A DNA stretch of 20,995 bases from Entrophospora sp. SA101 (lineage: Eukaryota; Glomeromycota; Glomeromycetes; Entrophosporales; Entrophosporaceae), in the NCBI GenBank assembly GCA_958430865.1, contig CAUDNR010000557.1, forward strand, positions 67,514 through 88,508. The letters are read 5' to 3'. Position 1 is the first letter of the stretch, and the number at the start of each line of letters is the position of its first letter. The notes below the pieces were generated by a model. The model saw only the letters and a program-made list of their open reading frames with translations. It searched no databases and was not told where the DNA came from. The translations under genes and the position numbers were made by a program. Positions 1-9,287 of the stretch are shown one piece after another.

Positions 1-262
1 GTCCACTTGTAGTAACAATAATGGCATCACCATTGTCATCATCATTATTATTGTCAAAATTTTTCTCGTTATCAAAGATAATTTATTGATTTTCTTCTGG
101 GTTGTTCCAATTATATAGAGTGTTGTTGATAATTGTGTTGAAGTTGTTGATTTACAGGCGTTTTCTGTTGATAGCCTGGTAAATAATTAATATCCAGAAT
201 GTCAATAATAATTTGGTTATAAAGATAAATTTCCAATTAATTCATTATCTCTGCACCTTTTA

Positions 263-768
263 TTGGGGTTGGTCACAATGGTTGATCATCAAACGTAGTA
301 ATAGTAATAGTTCAGATAAACTTTAAAACGTAAAGGCTCAATAACTAAAAGGCTGTGGGGATAATCTTCCCGCAATTGTATTTCCAAACCGTTCAGTTAA
401 TAACCGATCAGAGAGTTTTTTTTTATTTATATTAGTAAAAAAAAATTTTATAAAAGTCCAAATTTATCAAATTTATTGATTTTACTATTAATATAAACAG
501 TGGAAATTTAGATAAACTTTAAAATGTAAAGGCTCAATAACCAAGCAAGCTGTGTGAATAATCTTTCCGCAATTGTATGTAAATACACTCAATTAATAGC
601 CTATCAGGGAGTTTTTTTATTTATATTAGTAGAAATTTTTTTTATAAAGGTCAATTTTATTGATTATTATTTTGGAGGCGTCACAAATTTTTCAAAATAA
701 CCTTTAAAAAATCCGAATATATGAAAATTTATTGATGTTTATTATTTTTTGATGATGACCAACCCCAA
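263..768. mobile_element. MITE-like element with 12-bp terminal inverted repeats
   Basis: TTGGGGTTGGTC at 263-274 is matched by its exact reverse complement at 757-768, and an inner ATCATCAAA block is shared after a 10-base offset. There is no long reading frame between. I found no convincing target duplication at either end, so the family is unassigned and the true ends may lie slightly further out. The interior contains two diverged copies of a block of about 155 bp. Confidence 0.5.
314..665. repeat. Two direct copies of a block of about 155 bp, spaced 196 bp apart
   Basis: Copy 1 (about 314-480) and copy 2 (about 510-665) share AGATAAACTTTAAAA, TAAAGGCTCAATAAC, CCGCAATTGTAT and a T-run followed by ATTTATATTAGTA. 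They differ by scattered substitutions and short indels. The repeat lies inside the MITE-like element and explains much of its length. Confidence 0.65.
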
Positions 769-855
769 AATGATATGTGATCCCCATTTACACAAATATT
801 ACCTTGGCTTTTGATCTCAAAGATGTTAAAAGGCATGTTAAAAGGTTAATAATCA

Positions 856-1310
856 TTGATCAAGCAAGCGTTGTCAAACAAAATACAATTGAAAAGCTGG
901 CCATTATTGATGTTGTTTTGTGGTGAAGACGTGGGCGTGGATGAAGATGGGGAAGTAGAAATAAATAACAGTAATTGGCACAATTTCTTTCCTATGTTTC
1001 AATTCACTATTAAATCTTGCTTATGGATGGATGGATGGATATTCAATAATTTGATTTCAAGTGATTGATCTACAAGCCTCAAAGCTCAATTTTCCTTGCA
1101 AAGCCTGTAATAACAATTGAAGAAGAATGTAATTTTGAGAATCTGCTATTTGAAACAATAGATTATTTTACTGAAAAAAGAGTTATTACATAAATTTTCT
1201 GCAAAAATTTTGATTTCATTTACTCTTGAACCAACAGAAAAGATGCTAGTTGAACCATTACGGAGAACACTAAAATTTAAAACTTCCAAGTTCTATTGAA
1301 TTTACAAGGG
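856..1310 (+). pseudogene. Broken coding-like stretch, unknown family
   Basis: Three consecutive short frames on the plus strand look coding in composition but are separated by stops: 856-1068 (contains EDVGVDEDGEVEINN), about 1073-1192 (IFLAKPVITIEEECNFENLL) and about 1196-1300 (FTLEPTEKMLVEPLRRTL). I see no splice pair that joins them well. I read this as the decayed end of an unrecognised gene; chance cannot be excluded. Confidence 0.25.
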
Positions 1311-1364
1311 AGGAAATCCCTGCAAGTGTTATTCATATTTGTTAATTTATACATTTTGTAAATC

Positions 1365-1499
1365 ATGCATAACCGCATTGCATTTAGTAAATATACATCG
1401 GATGATGAAGAAACAATTAGCTTTCATGTATTTTTTGCCAAAGACTTTATAAGGCAAAAGATAACTTGTAGAAATCCAGAAGTTTGTTTTTTCATTTAA
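1365..1499 (+). CDS. Possible 44-residue protein or single exon, unknown
   Basis: ATG at 1365 to TAA at 1497-1499. The product begins MHNRIAFSKYTSDDEETISF and ends EVCFFI. Its mixed hydrophobic/charged pattern looks more like protein than the overlapping minus-strand frame. It has no signal peptide and no domain that I recognise. It could be a first exon that has lost its partner. The preceding broken frames are on the same strand. Confidence 0.25.
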   Translation: MHNRIAFSKYTSDDEETISFHVFFAKDFIRQKITCRNPEVCFFI

Positions 1500-1649
1500 A
1501 AGGACATATCTACAAATGTTATTGTAGATAAAAGGATTGTATATTGATTCATTAAAAAAAAACAAATTATCCTAAAAGGTCATGATATGCTGATCACTTT
1601 TATTTTCCAAAAGGAGGGATGTTATCAAATTTGAACTGAAAAGTAAATC

Positions 1650-1717
1650 AAAATCTATCAAATTAAAATCTATCAAATTAAAAAATTAAATTAAAAAATT
1701 AAATTAAAAAACTAAAT
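1650..1717. repeat. Short tandem repeats beyond the fusion gene's 3' end
   Basis: Two copies of a 15-mer (AAAATCTATCAAATT) are followed by two 13-mers (AAAAAATTAAATT) and a partial third. Low-complexity AT DNA about 30 bases beyond the stop codon of the minus-strand gene, probably in or near its 3' untranslated region. Confidence 0.7.
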
Positions 1718-1745
1718 ATACTAAGTATAAATAAAAAATATTGTT

Positions 1746-3300
1746 CTAAATTAATAATATAAATTCATTTTCATGATATCCAAGATTCTTTAATGATTTT
1801 TCAACAGCAATCATCATATTAGGTGGACCACAAACAAATATTTTACTATTAGGACCAAGTTTAGAAGGGATATGATTACTATCATTAAAGGATGTAGATA
1901 ATAATTTAGAAGAAAGGATTGTATTTGAGCCATCAGATTTATGATCGTCATTCTTATTAGTATTACTATTACTATAATTATCATCATTGATAAGTATAGA
2001 TGGAGGAGGATTATTATCATGTTTAATTAGTTCAACTAATGAAGATGTAGATAACGATTCTGGTGGATATTTGCGTAAATTTGAATTTGAAAATTTATGA
2101 ATTACTGATGATGCAATATTACTTAATGAATCATTCAAAGAATTTGATTTTGAATGATGATGTTTCTTGTTATTATTATTAGAAGAAATAAGGACGCTCT
2201 TATCCTTATTATCATTATTGTGATTAACCATACCAATCTGTGATTTTAACCATTTATCAATTATCAACTGATCAAGTCTACCTTCAATTCCTAACCAACC
2301 TTCAGGTGGATGTGATAACAAATAGGTTATATTCAGAAAATTATTACTATTTATTGCCAATTCTTCTAATTCAATACCATCAATAATATCCACTATAGCT
2401 CTATTACCAAATAATAAGTGCAATGATGCACGTTTATTACTTAATGATGGGTTTTGTTGAGCATATTTCATATTTATTTCCAAATGATACTTTATTAACT
2501 ATAATCAAATAAAATAAGTTTTATATAAATAAATAAATGAATTGAACAAAAACAAATGAAACAAAAAAAAAGTTTATTATGCAAAAATAAATAAATTTCT
2601 TACTTGTAACATTGGTGAAATTCCAGTACCGCCACAAATCATGTATAATTGATCCCAAGTGCCATCAACATTATTGGGATTAAGTATAAAACTTCTTGGA
2701 TGAGATATATTTGATGGAGATGTTGGCATTGATAAGACTGATTTTCTATATGCAGTTTTAAAATCAGCAGATTGAGGTAATGCTGGTGATGTTAAATTGA
2801 TTCTATCACCAATATCAAATGGCCCTCTCACTTGAATCTCATATCCTATCAATTGATCATTCTAAAAAATCATATAATAAATAGCAAATATAAATAATTA
2901 TTTCTTTACATATAACTTTCGATTAATTAAATTTGTCATTCATTCATATAAAACCTTACCAAATGTTGTGACATGAGTCCACCTGGATAAATTTTAACAA
3001 AAATGCTAAAACTTTTAATTATTTTTCCTTCTATTGGTGTATAAGGTCTAATGACCACTTGGCCTTTAATTCTTGATTGCACCTCAATGTATTGTCCAGG
3101 TAAAAATTTATAATCTATTGAATCTTTATCATTTTGATAAACTTTTGTAAATGTAAATTTTATTACAGGTTGTTTCTTATTATTATTAGCAAGCATTCTA
3201 CTTGTCAACTTGTATCGATGAAATTTAACTCTGAATGCAGCTTCATGTTTCGTAATATCTAAATCACTCATTGCACTCTCCTTATTAGAATAAATTTGAC
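1746..3300 (-). other. FAD/NAD(P)H-binding reductase domain (cytochrome b5 reductase type)
   Basis: Residues about 1130-1564. FLPGQYIEVQ and RPYTPI (1199-1204) bind FAD; KIYPGGLMSQHL is the following K-Y-x-x-G-x-x-S signature; VRGPF comes next. ICGGTGISPMLQ (1303-1314) is the nucleotide-binding glycine motif, LLFGNR follows, HPPEGW is the b5-reductase strand, and FVCGPPNMM (from about 1535) is the C-terminal nucleotide motif. Two insertions stand out: a Ser/Pro/Asn-rich one before ICGGTG and an Asn/Ser/His-rich one of about 130 residues (1401-1531) between HPPEGW and the CGPP strand. Both keep the frame and leave every catalytic motif intact, so the domain should be active. It would feed electrons into the b5 and b561 haems of the same chain. 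Confidence 0.88.
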
Positions 3301-6300
3301 CATCATCATTAAATGGCCCAAATTGAGGTGTGATTGGTGAAGATGATGGATTTATATAGTCATTTTCTTTTAATCTTGCCACAATTAATGTTGACAATTT
3401 TTTGGCTGCGAATAAACTGTGCGAATGAACAGCTAATGGAGATTTTAGAAAATATTTAACATTCACATTATCAAAAATTTTTGCCACTGATCTTTTATTG
3501 TAAGATAATTTATTTTTTTTGTTTCTTTCACGTAATAAATTTGTATATTTTCCTAAAACTGGTGATACTGAATCTGAAGCACCAGTTGAAAGTGGTGGAA
3601 CATCTGGTTCATCTACTTCTTCAATTATTTCACGAACAGTATTGTATCCAAAAAATTCTATTTACATAATTATTATAGTTATTAGTTAGTTATAAAAGAA
3701 AATTTTGAAAATGATTTTTATTTATTTTTACCATTTGTAATATCAGTCCCAATAACACGTTCAAGAATTTTTGCACCGCCAGGATGCGCCTCAATCCATT
3801 TCCTAATATCAAAAATTAATCCATCACAAATTACTAAATATGCACCACGTTGAACACGTTCATTGAGTTCATCCCATGTAAACTCTGGTAATGAGTTATA
3901 TTTTTCCATAGTGATATAATTGAATAGTATTGATTTAGATTCCTCCTCATCTGTATCTTTCTCAAAACCTCCTTTGTGATTTTTTTTTAATTTCCTAATA
4001 TTCCATCTTGTTCCCCAACGCCAATAATATTGACCAAATATAAAGGCTGATATCGTAACTGAGACTAATAAAAGATATGACATCGTATATGGTAGTGGAT
4101 TACTAAAGAAAATTTAATAAATATGATTTTGTTTGAAAAAATTCAAGGTCATAACTATATATTGAATATTAAATAAATATTATAAACACTTACTGTCCAT
4201 AAGATGTACAAAATGTATAAATTCCCAAATATACATTAACCCATGCAGATAATAATAAGGAAACACCAAAAAATTTATGAATCCTTTTTAAAAATCTAGG
4301 ATAACCCTGATTAACTGATACTATAAATGCTTGACTCCAAATTGATATTAAACCTAATCCAAGTTCAATAAATATCAAAAAATATATAATCAATCCTAAC
4401 CTTTTCATAAAGGATGGAAAAAAGAAGATTAATTTAATTATTAATATTTAAAAAAAATCAATTTTTTTTATTGTAATTTCTAAATATATATATATATAGT
4501 AGGTACCATGAATGATATGTCCCTGTACTAATTGTTGTCATAGCAGCTGCACCAAAACTACCAACGCTAATACCACCAAGTAATTGTGCAAATCGATGTA
4601 TTTTAACATAATTATTGGTATGTTTGTAATATCTAACTATGAAAATTGAAATAGGGAATAGAACACTAATAGGGAATGGAAATATAATAAATGTTTAATA
4701 TCTTTACAAAACACTTTAATATTTATTATTAATTATAAACAACATACCTCCAAGTTAAAAACATTCCAACTCCATGACTTAACTTTGCTAATTTTGCAGC
4801 TTTAGTTACAGCTGATGCAGAAATTTGATGATTGTAAAAGTCTACAATTATAAATTGACGATTGTTTGAATGATAGGAAATTTGTGAACTAATTTTATTA
4901 AAAATGCAAGGAAAATTTTTTTTATTAATAATGTTGATTGAATTTTATACCAATGAAATTGGTATACGTACCTTCCAGGATTATAAGCCAAAATATCTGA
5001 AAATCAATTATTTAGATTTTTTTAAAAGAATGAAATTTTGAATAAAGAAATTTTATAAAATAAAATAAAATTACATTTTGTAGGCCCATTATTAATTCCT
5101 TTTCTTCCTCCAGGTGATAAAGGTCGTGCAAATTCAATTGTAGCAAGGTTATTTACTATTTCATTTTTACTGATTGCTAAGCCTGGACCATTATCATCAA
5201 CAATAGGAGGATGATAGCCCATACCAGCAGCTCGATAATTTTTTAAAGTTATATTTCCATTTGAAACCTGAAAGAAGTTTTCAATAATATTTTTATTAGA
5301 ATCAACAATGAGGTGTTGAAGTATTATTTAAAAAAAGATCATCATCATCATCATTATTATTAAATTTGAAGACTCACAATTCCAATTACAAAATCTGCTC
5401 CTTTCATTCCATCATCATCAGGACTAAATCCCTAATTTATAAAATTAATAAACCTATTAGTTAACAGGTTTTAAACTTATAAAGAAACTCATTATAAACT
5501 TGTTGTCATAACATCATCACTAACTAACCATTCCAAACCATCCTTCACCACCAACGGTTTCCAATTGAACTTTGAAATTGATATTTTCCCCAACAATCTT
5601 GTAACTAACAAGGTAAGTGGTCCATAATTCAATAACTCCAGGATAATCAGATGATCGTGGACTATCAACTTTTGTTACTGGTTGAACCGTCCAAATATTC
5701 TGTGGAACAGCTGTTCTGACATCTTCTGGAAGGTTACGAATGATTATATCCTTGAAAGTTGTATTTCTATTAACAGCCATTTCATCAGCAGTAAACAGAT
5801 TATTCTGAGTATTCTGCCACCAGAATCTATCCGAATTTCTGATATGTTCAAACTAGATAATTGACAATTAATTAATTAATATATTTATATTTATATTTAT
5901 ATATTAGGTATTATATATACACCATATAAATATACCTGTGCAAACATACTAGTACTCAATAATTCACCAAAATTAGATCCAACCAAATGATCTTCAACCA
6001 TTGCTCCAACAAAAGCTTCTAATGAATCAGGACCATTAGGATACAATTGGTTTAAATAATATTGCAACTTTGTAATGGATGTTATTTCTGCCCAAGTTTT
6101 CTTTCTTGCCAAACCATATGCTTGACGAACATTGTTATATAACTGAATCCCTATACAATTTTTTTAAAACTAATATCTTTTAACACTATTTCATATATAC
6201 ACAATCACATTCATTCATTCACAAATGCACACATACCCCTATCTCTTGACCTTAAAAGATCAAATGCACCAACGTCATAAGTGTTTGGTTCAGGTGTTAT

Positions 6301-7801
6301 TACATTTCTTGTAGAATCTGTATAATACGAATCAACTTCTTCTTGGCGTTGAACAGACATTGATCTTATTAAATATACTAAATCAAAGGATTCTAATAAA
6401 TCCATATTAAAAATATCACTCAATGGAATTTCTTTAACTATATCACCATATTTATCTTTAATATGATAATAATCACTTAATTCAGTATGACCATATCTGA
6501 ATGTTATAGTGGAGAAGAATAAGTCAATTCCTGGAGTTAGGGCTGGATCATATTTTTGATATTGCGGTAATGGTTGGCCCAATACAACACCAAGATATTC
6601 TTCTGTTACTACTTTTTGATAAAATGCAATATTCCATTTCCTCTAAATATTAAGAATAGGATAGATTATAATACAAAAAAAAATTGAAAGGAAACTAATG
6701 TTAGTAAAAGCCAATTATTTTTATCATTAACATCATTATAAAAGTTACTTACAGCTTCTTCAAAATATTGATCATCAGTCCAAGTATCACCATGTATATC
6801 ATACAATTCATCACACAATCTATTATGTTCACGTAACCAAATAGTCAAAATTGCTAAAGTGAAAATATTATTTGATCTTGTTGAGTGTGTACCCATAATA
6901 TAACTTCCTGTTGTTTGGTTTCTTATTGGATATGAGTTGGTTGGACTTCCTCCATTTGTTTTCATTCTGCCTCTATTACCAAGATCACGAAGCATATTTG
7001 ATTCTGCAATACTGATACCATATAAAGGACTCAAGTCCAGAAATGGTGTCACATTATTAATACCATTACGTTTTGTAGTTCCTGCTGTAGAAAAATCTGA
7101 TCTGTTAAAAGGTAAAAATTTTGTTGTAGCACTTAATTGACCTGGAATTGATTTTGGTGAATTGTAAATTGCATCATCAGCTGGTATGTACATTGGAATT
7201 GATGGATTCATGGTTGATGAATCAGTTATATCAAAAGAGATGAATTGTGCAAAAAAAGTAATCTGTGTGGATAAAGAAAAGTAAAATAATTAAATTATTT
7301 CTTTTCGTAGATGTTAAATAGTTAAAATAAAATAAATAAATACCAAATGGCTTGTTTGTCTTTTAGATCGATAATCTGATATTTGGCTAAAATTATAAGG
7401 TTGTAAATTATAATTAGTGAGGATATTTGATACACATCTTGGCATTGGATAAGTATCAACCGGAAGTAAGCCTGTACATTTTGGTATTGGTTGTGTTGGG
7501 TCAGCGAAAACTATATCAGAAGGTGATTTTATCATTGAATCTCCATCTGCTCTGTATATATAATTATATTTAAAATTAAATCTAAAAAAAGTGCTATTAC
7601 AATTGTTTATTCAATTAATTGAATTTACCCAAACAATGCTTGAGGAGGATAATTTCTTTGGAAACTTTGTGATGGAATACCAGAGGTAGGATTCTTTAAA
7701 TTATTATCACTGCCATCAAAAGCTCGACTTTCAACATTTATTACAAGTATTAATAAAGTAATAAAAAGAAATTGAATTCGTTGTCGACGATTATTCATCA
7801 T
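1746..7801 (-). CDS. Peroxidase-like / DOMON / cytochrome b561 / cytochrome b5 / FAD-NAD(P)H reductase fusion protein, 16 exons
   Basis: Exons read by hand, all GT-AG and in frame: 7801-7629, 7551-7344, 7262-6753, 6642-6237, 6150-5936, 5852-5529, 5431-5378, 5267-5075, 4996-4972, 4888-4748, 4665-4507, 4400-4194, 4102-3732, 3657-2960, 2861-2604, 2498-1746 (TAG stop). This gives about 1564 residues. Residues 1-27 form a basic then hydrophobic signal peptide (FLFITLLILVINV). The start is the first of two adjacent ATGs, about 70 nt below a TATA box. Inferred topology: peroxidase-like and DOMON domains outside, b561 helices in the membrane, b5 and reductase in the cytosol. Electrons would then run NAD(P)H to FAD to b5 to the b561 haems to an outside acceptor such as O2, a metal or a quinone. 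Domains are listed separately. The domain families are well known; this combination in one chain, and the substrate, are not known to me. Splice sites are predictions. Confidence 0.9.
3380..4000 (-). other. Cytochrome b5 domain with an insertion between its haem ligands
   Basis: Residues about 945-1095. FTWDELNERVQRGAYLVICDG, then IFDIRKWIEAHPGG with His978, then GTDITNEFFG form the first two-thirds of a cytochrome b5 fold. The second ligand segment (H-S with A and L spacing) appears only at HSHSLFAAKKL, His1073 or His1075. The gap between the ligands is therefore about 95 residues rather than the usual twenty-odd. The extra residues are polar and charged and cross the exon 13/14 junction. 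The reading frame is intact and the splice (G/GTAAAA with acceptor TAG/AA) restores NEFFG exactly as in other b5 domains, so the insertion is real in this sequence and not a mis-splice that I can see. Confidence 0.8.
4194..5720 (-). other. DOMON domain followed by cytochrome b561 membrane core
   Basis: DOMON, residues about 560-722: GWFGMGFS, GADFVIGIVSNGN, YHPPIVDDNG, a FARPL strand and KYILAYNPGSSQISYH follow the usual DOMON order. DOMON domains bind haem or sugar and act as extracellular electron carriers. The b561 core follows directly. Helices carry His741 (LSHGVGMF), His773 (KIHRFAQ), His801 (TYHSWLG) and His844 (RIHKFFG), which is the four-ligand pattern for two b haems. A further hydrophobic helix follows at about 879-898. 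DOMON-b561 proteins are known trans-membrane ferric or monodehydroascorbate-type reductases; here the pair sits between a peroxidase-like domain and a complete NAD(P)H-driven electron supply. Exon 9, encoding part of DOMON, is only 25 nt. Confidence 0.85.
5337..5362. repeat. ATC/ATT triplet microsatellite in an intron of the fusion gene
   Basis: Repeated ATC units followed by ATT units inside intron 7 (5268-5377). It does not touch the splice sites. Likely variable between strains. Confidence 0.6.
5529..7262 (-). other. Animal haem-peroxidase-like domain (residues about 60-560 of the fusion)
   Basis: Recognised from family motifs in order: FAQFISFDIT (130-139, the distal-site segment), FLDLSPLYG (201-209), LREHNRL (270-276), then EARK and EEYLGVVLG, FRYGHTEL (345-352, proximal His349), SRDRGIQLYNN with VRQAYGL, and FEHIRNSDRFWW (505-516). 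The length and motif spacing fit the animal peroxidase / cyclooxygenase superfamily. Gln133 is kept, but Phe137 stands where the catalytic distal His should be, and Ser136 where myeloperoxidase has its haem-linked Asp. The distal Arg could be Arg256 only if one residue is shifted, and the nearby haem-linked Glu is replaced by Asn. The domain probably still folds and may bind haem, but normal peroxidase chemistry is doubtful. The coordinates span exons 3-6; the domain begins in exon 2. Confidence 0.85.
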
Positions 7802-7870
7802 ATTAATATTAGTATTAGTGTTAGCGTCAGAATAATTGGTTTTTTAACAAGGGAAAAAAGAACACTAATA

Positions 7871-7881
7871 CTATTTATATA
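7871..7881 (-). promoter_or_regulatory. TATA box of the fusion gene
   Basis: TATATAAATAG read on the minus strand, 70-80 nt above the first ATG at 7801. This leaves room for a start site about 30 nt downstream and a 5' leader of roughly 40 nt. Placed by sequence match only. Confidence 0.5.
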
Positions 7882-8215
7882 TAATCTGAGGTAACATTAA
7901 AATTTCAATATTTACAATTGATTTAAATATTATGTCAATAATTAATTACATGGTAAATAAATACAATAAATAAATGTAGGATTGGTGATGAAAATATTAG
8001 TGTGTTGTGGTGTACGAATTTAAAATTGTTAAGTCGGGCGCAGAAATCAATTGTTTGATTTTGATAGTTTCTCAATTGTTAATAAATAAGGTGTTCCTGT
8101 GTCACAAAACTCGTATTGTTTCCATATTTTAATTAGATCTGCAATGTTTACCTTGTTCTGGCAAATTAAATGTCGTGCGGCAAAGGTTAAATTTATTTTT
8201 TGTGATTTTTTCCAC

Positions 8216-8969
8216 TACCATAAATATCCGACCACCTGATGATCATTTTAATAATCGGAATGTTACGTCTTATGCAGTTCAAAATTTTATTAATCAAGCC
8301 GGGACTGGTGCATTAAGTAAACATGTTTTTTTAAAGTTAATTTGCATATAAACTTAAAGTTTGCATTAATAATGTATTTAGGATGAAAATTTTAAATTAG
8401 ACAAAGAATTCCGTGATTTTTATGAAAACTTTAAGCTTAGTAAAAACCTTCAAAACTCCGTTGAATCATGGATTACGTCATTAAACTTGAATTGTATATG
8501 GTTAAAATTTGAGAAAATTTGATCAAGTATAGACAACAAAACGTAAAGCCTTAAAATTTGCATTTTTGTCAACTTTATTAAGTGTTTTATATAATAAAAT
8601 TACAGGGTGGTCGGATACTTTTTTAAACCCTTTTCACGAACTAATTTATGCCAACACCATATTGTAGATATATGTAATCTGTTACGTCGAGCACATTTTA
8701 TTAATGAAATAATATACATTACAATGAAGAAATTTGTCCTTTATTACATGTAAAGATTCCGATTGGAAATTTGCTTTTTTGGACTATTTGCTAAATGTTT
8801 CCGTCAATACCAAACCGAACTTTCGAAGCTTTTGTAATTTAAAGATTTTGATATCAAGTAAAATCTACTTGTAAAGTAAAAAAGGTTTTATTTAAGAAAA
8901 CGTTACTTTTTTAGTAAGGACTCTTTTCATTTGACGTTACACACCTTGGGCGGTCGGATATTTATGGTA
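8216..8969. mobile_element. Tc1/mariner-like non-autonomous element
   Basis: CCATAAATATCCGACCACC at 8218-8236 is mirrored at 8949-8967 (18 of 19 positions), with TA on both outer sides (8216-8217 and 8968-8969), the duplication expected for Tc1/mariner insertion. There is no transposase frame, so it is a deletion derivative or MITE. A third copy of the GGTGGTCGGATA core lies inside at 8606. The right end abuts a gene fragment, which suggests that insertion cut that gene. Confidence 0.65.
8606..8630. repeat. Internal copy of the element's terminal motif
   Basis: GGTGGTCGGATACTTTTTTA, then AACCC, repeats the core of the right terminus (8949-8967) in the same orientation. Either a second, related element ended here, or the family carries internal transposase-binding repeats as in IR/DR-type Tc1 elements. 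Confidence 0.55.
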
Positions 8970-8971
8970 GG

Positions 8972-9287
8972 TGCCTGTTGGAATCCAAGTCGCCGGTAGA
9001 ATGTTGCATCTAAATGTTCTCATCAAAGATACAGATGACATTAATCGTCTCTACCATGTACGTTCTATTGAAATCCCGATACAACTAGTTGATGAAGAAG
9101 ATATGTCACAGTTTGTGGAGGCATTACGGTATTATTTTTTTTATTTTTTGACCCAGAATTGCAAATGGTAGTTGACTAAATTATTTACTTTATTATATAG
9201 AATAACTTAATTGTCAACATTTCTTTGCCGATGAATGCACCAAAAACTAAATCAAAGCGCCAAAAAAAACAAAAGTTCTCAGATTGA
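8972..9287 (+). pseudogene. Truncated fragment related to the PD-(D/E)XK-like gene at 16441-19422
   Basis: The frame opens directly at the right end of the Tc1-like element and reads VGIQVAGRMLHLNVLIKD, then LYHVRSIEIPIQLVDEED and FVEALR. An intron follows (GTATTA at 9129 to TAG before 9201), then NNLIVNISLPMNAP with a basic tail KSKRQKKQK and a TGA at 9285-9287. The first exon matches the GRNLRIF...AEIPLCV exon of the minus-strand gene at 16565-16722, and both have their intron just after a Leu-Arg pair. In this fragment the two exons are out of frame: the intron sits after CG rather than a whole codon, as if one G had been lost at the junction. With no 5' part and a broken frame it is a relic. 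Function unknown. Confidence 0.55.

Noticed and set aside
1..60. ATC/ATT-rich window start as the coding end of an Asn/Asp-rich protein
   Set aside because: A minus-strand frame reads DNNNDDDNGD but meets a stop within about 30 codons and runs off the window; simple repeat is enough to explain it.
1347..1565. Minus-strand frame of 72 residues
   Set aside because: Phe/Ile/Tyr-rich and antisense to a better-looking 44-residue plus-strand frame; no splice or promoter support.
3481..3669. Plus-strand open frame
   Set aside because: It is antisense to exon 14 of the fusion gene, rich in Phe/Leu/Ile from AT-rich antisense reading, with no domain sense.
5682..5864. Plus-strand open frame
   Set aside because: Shadow of the conserved peroxidase C-terminal exon on the other strand.
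6937..7140. Plus-strand open frame
   Set aside because: Antisense to the peroxidase exon with FLDLSPLYG and related motifs; not a gene.
1746..7801. Calling the fusion protein a true dual oxidase (NOX family)
   Set aside because: The membrane part has the four-histidine b561 pattern after a DOMON domain, with a separate b5 domain, and no EF-hands were seen. Only the overall layout resembles DUOX.
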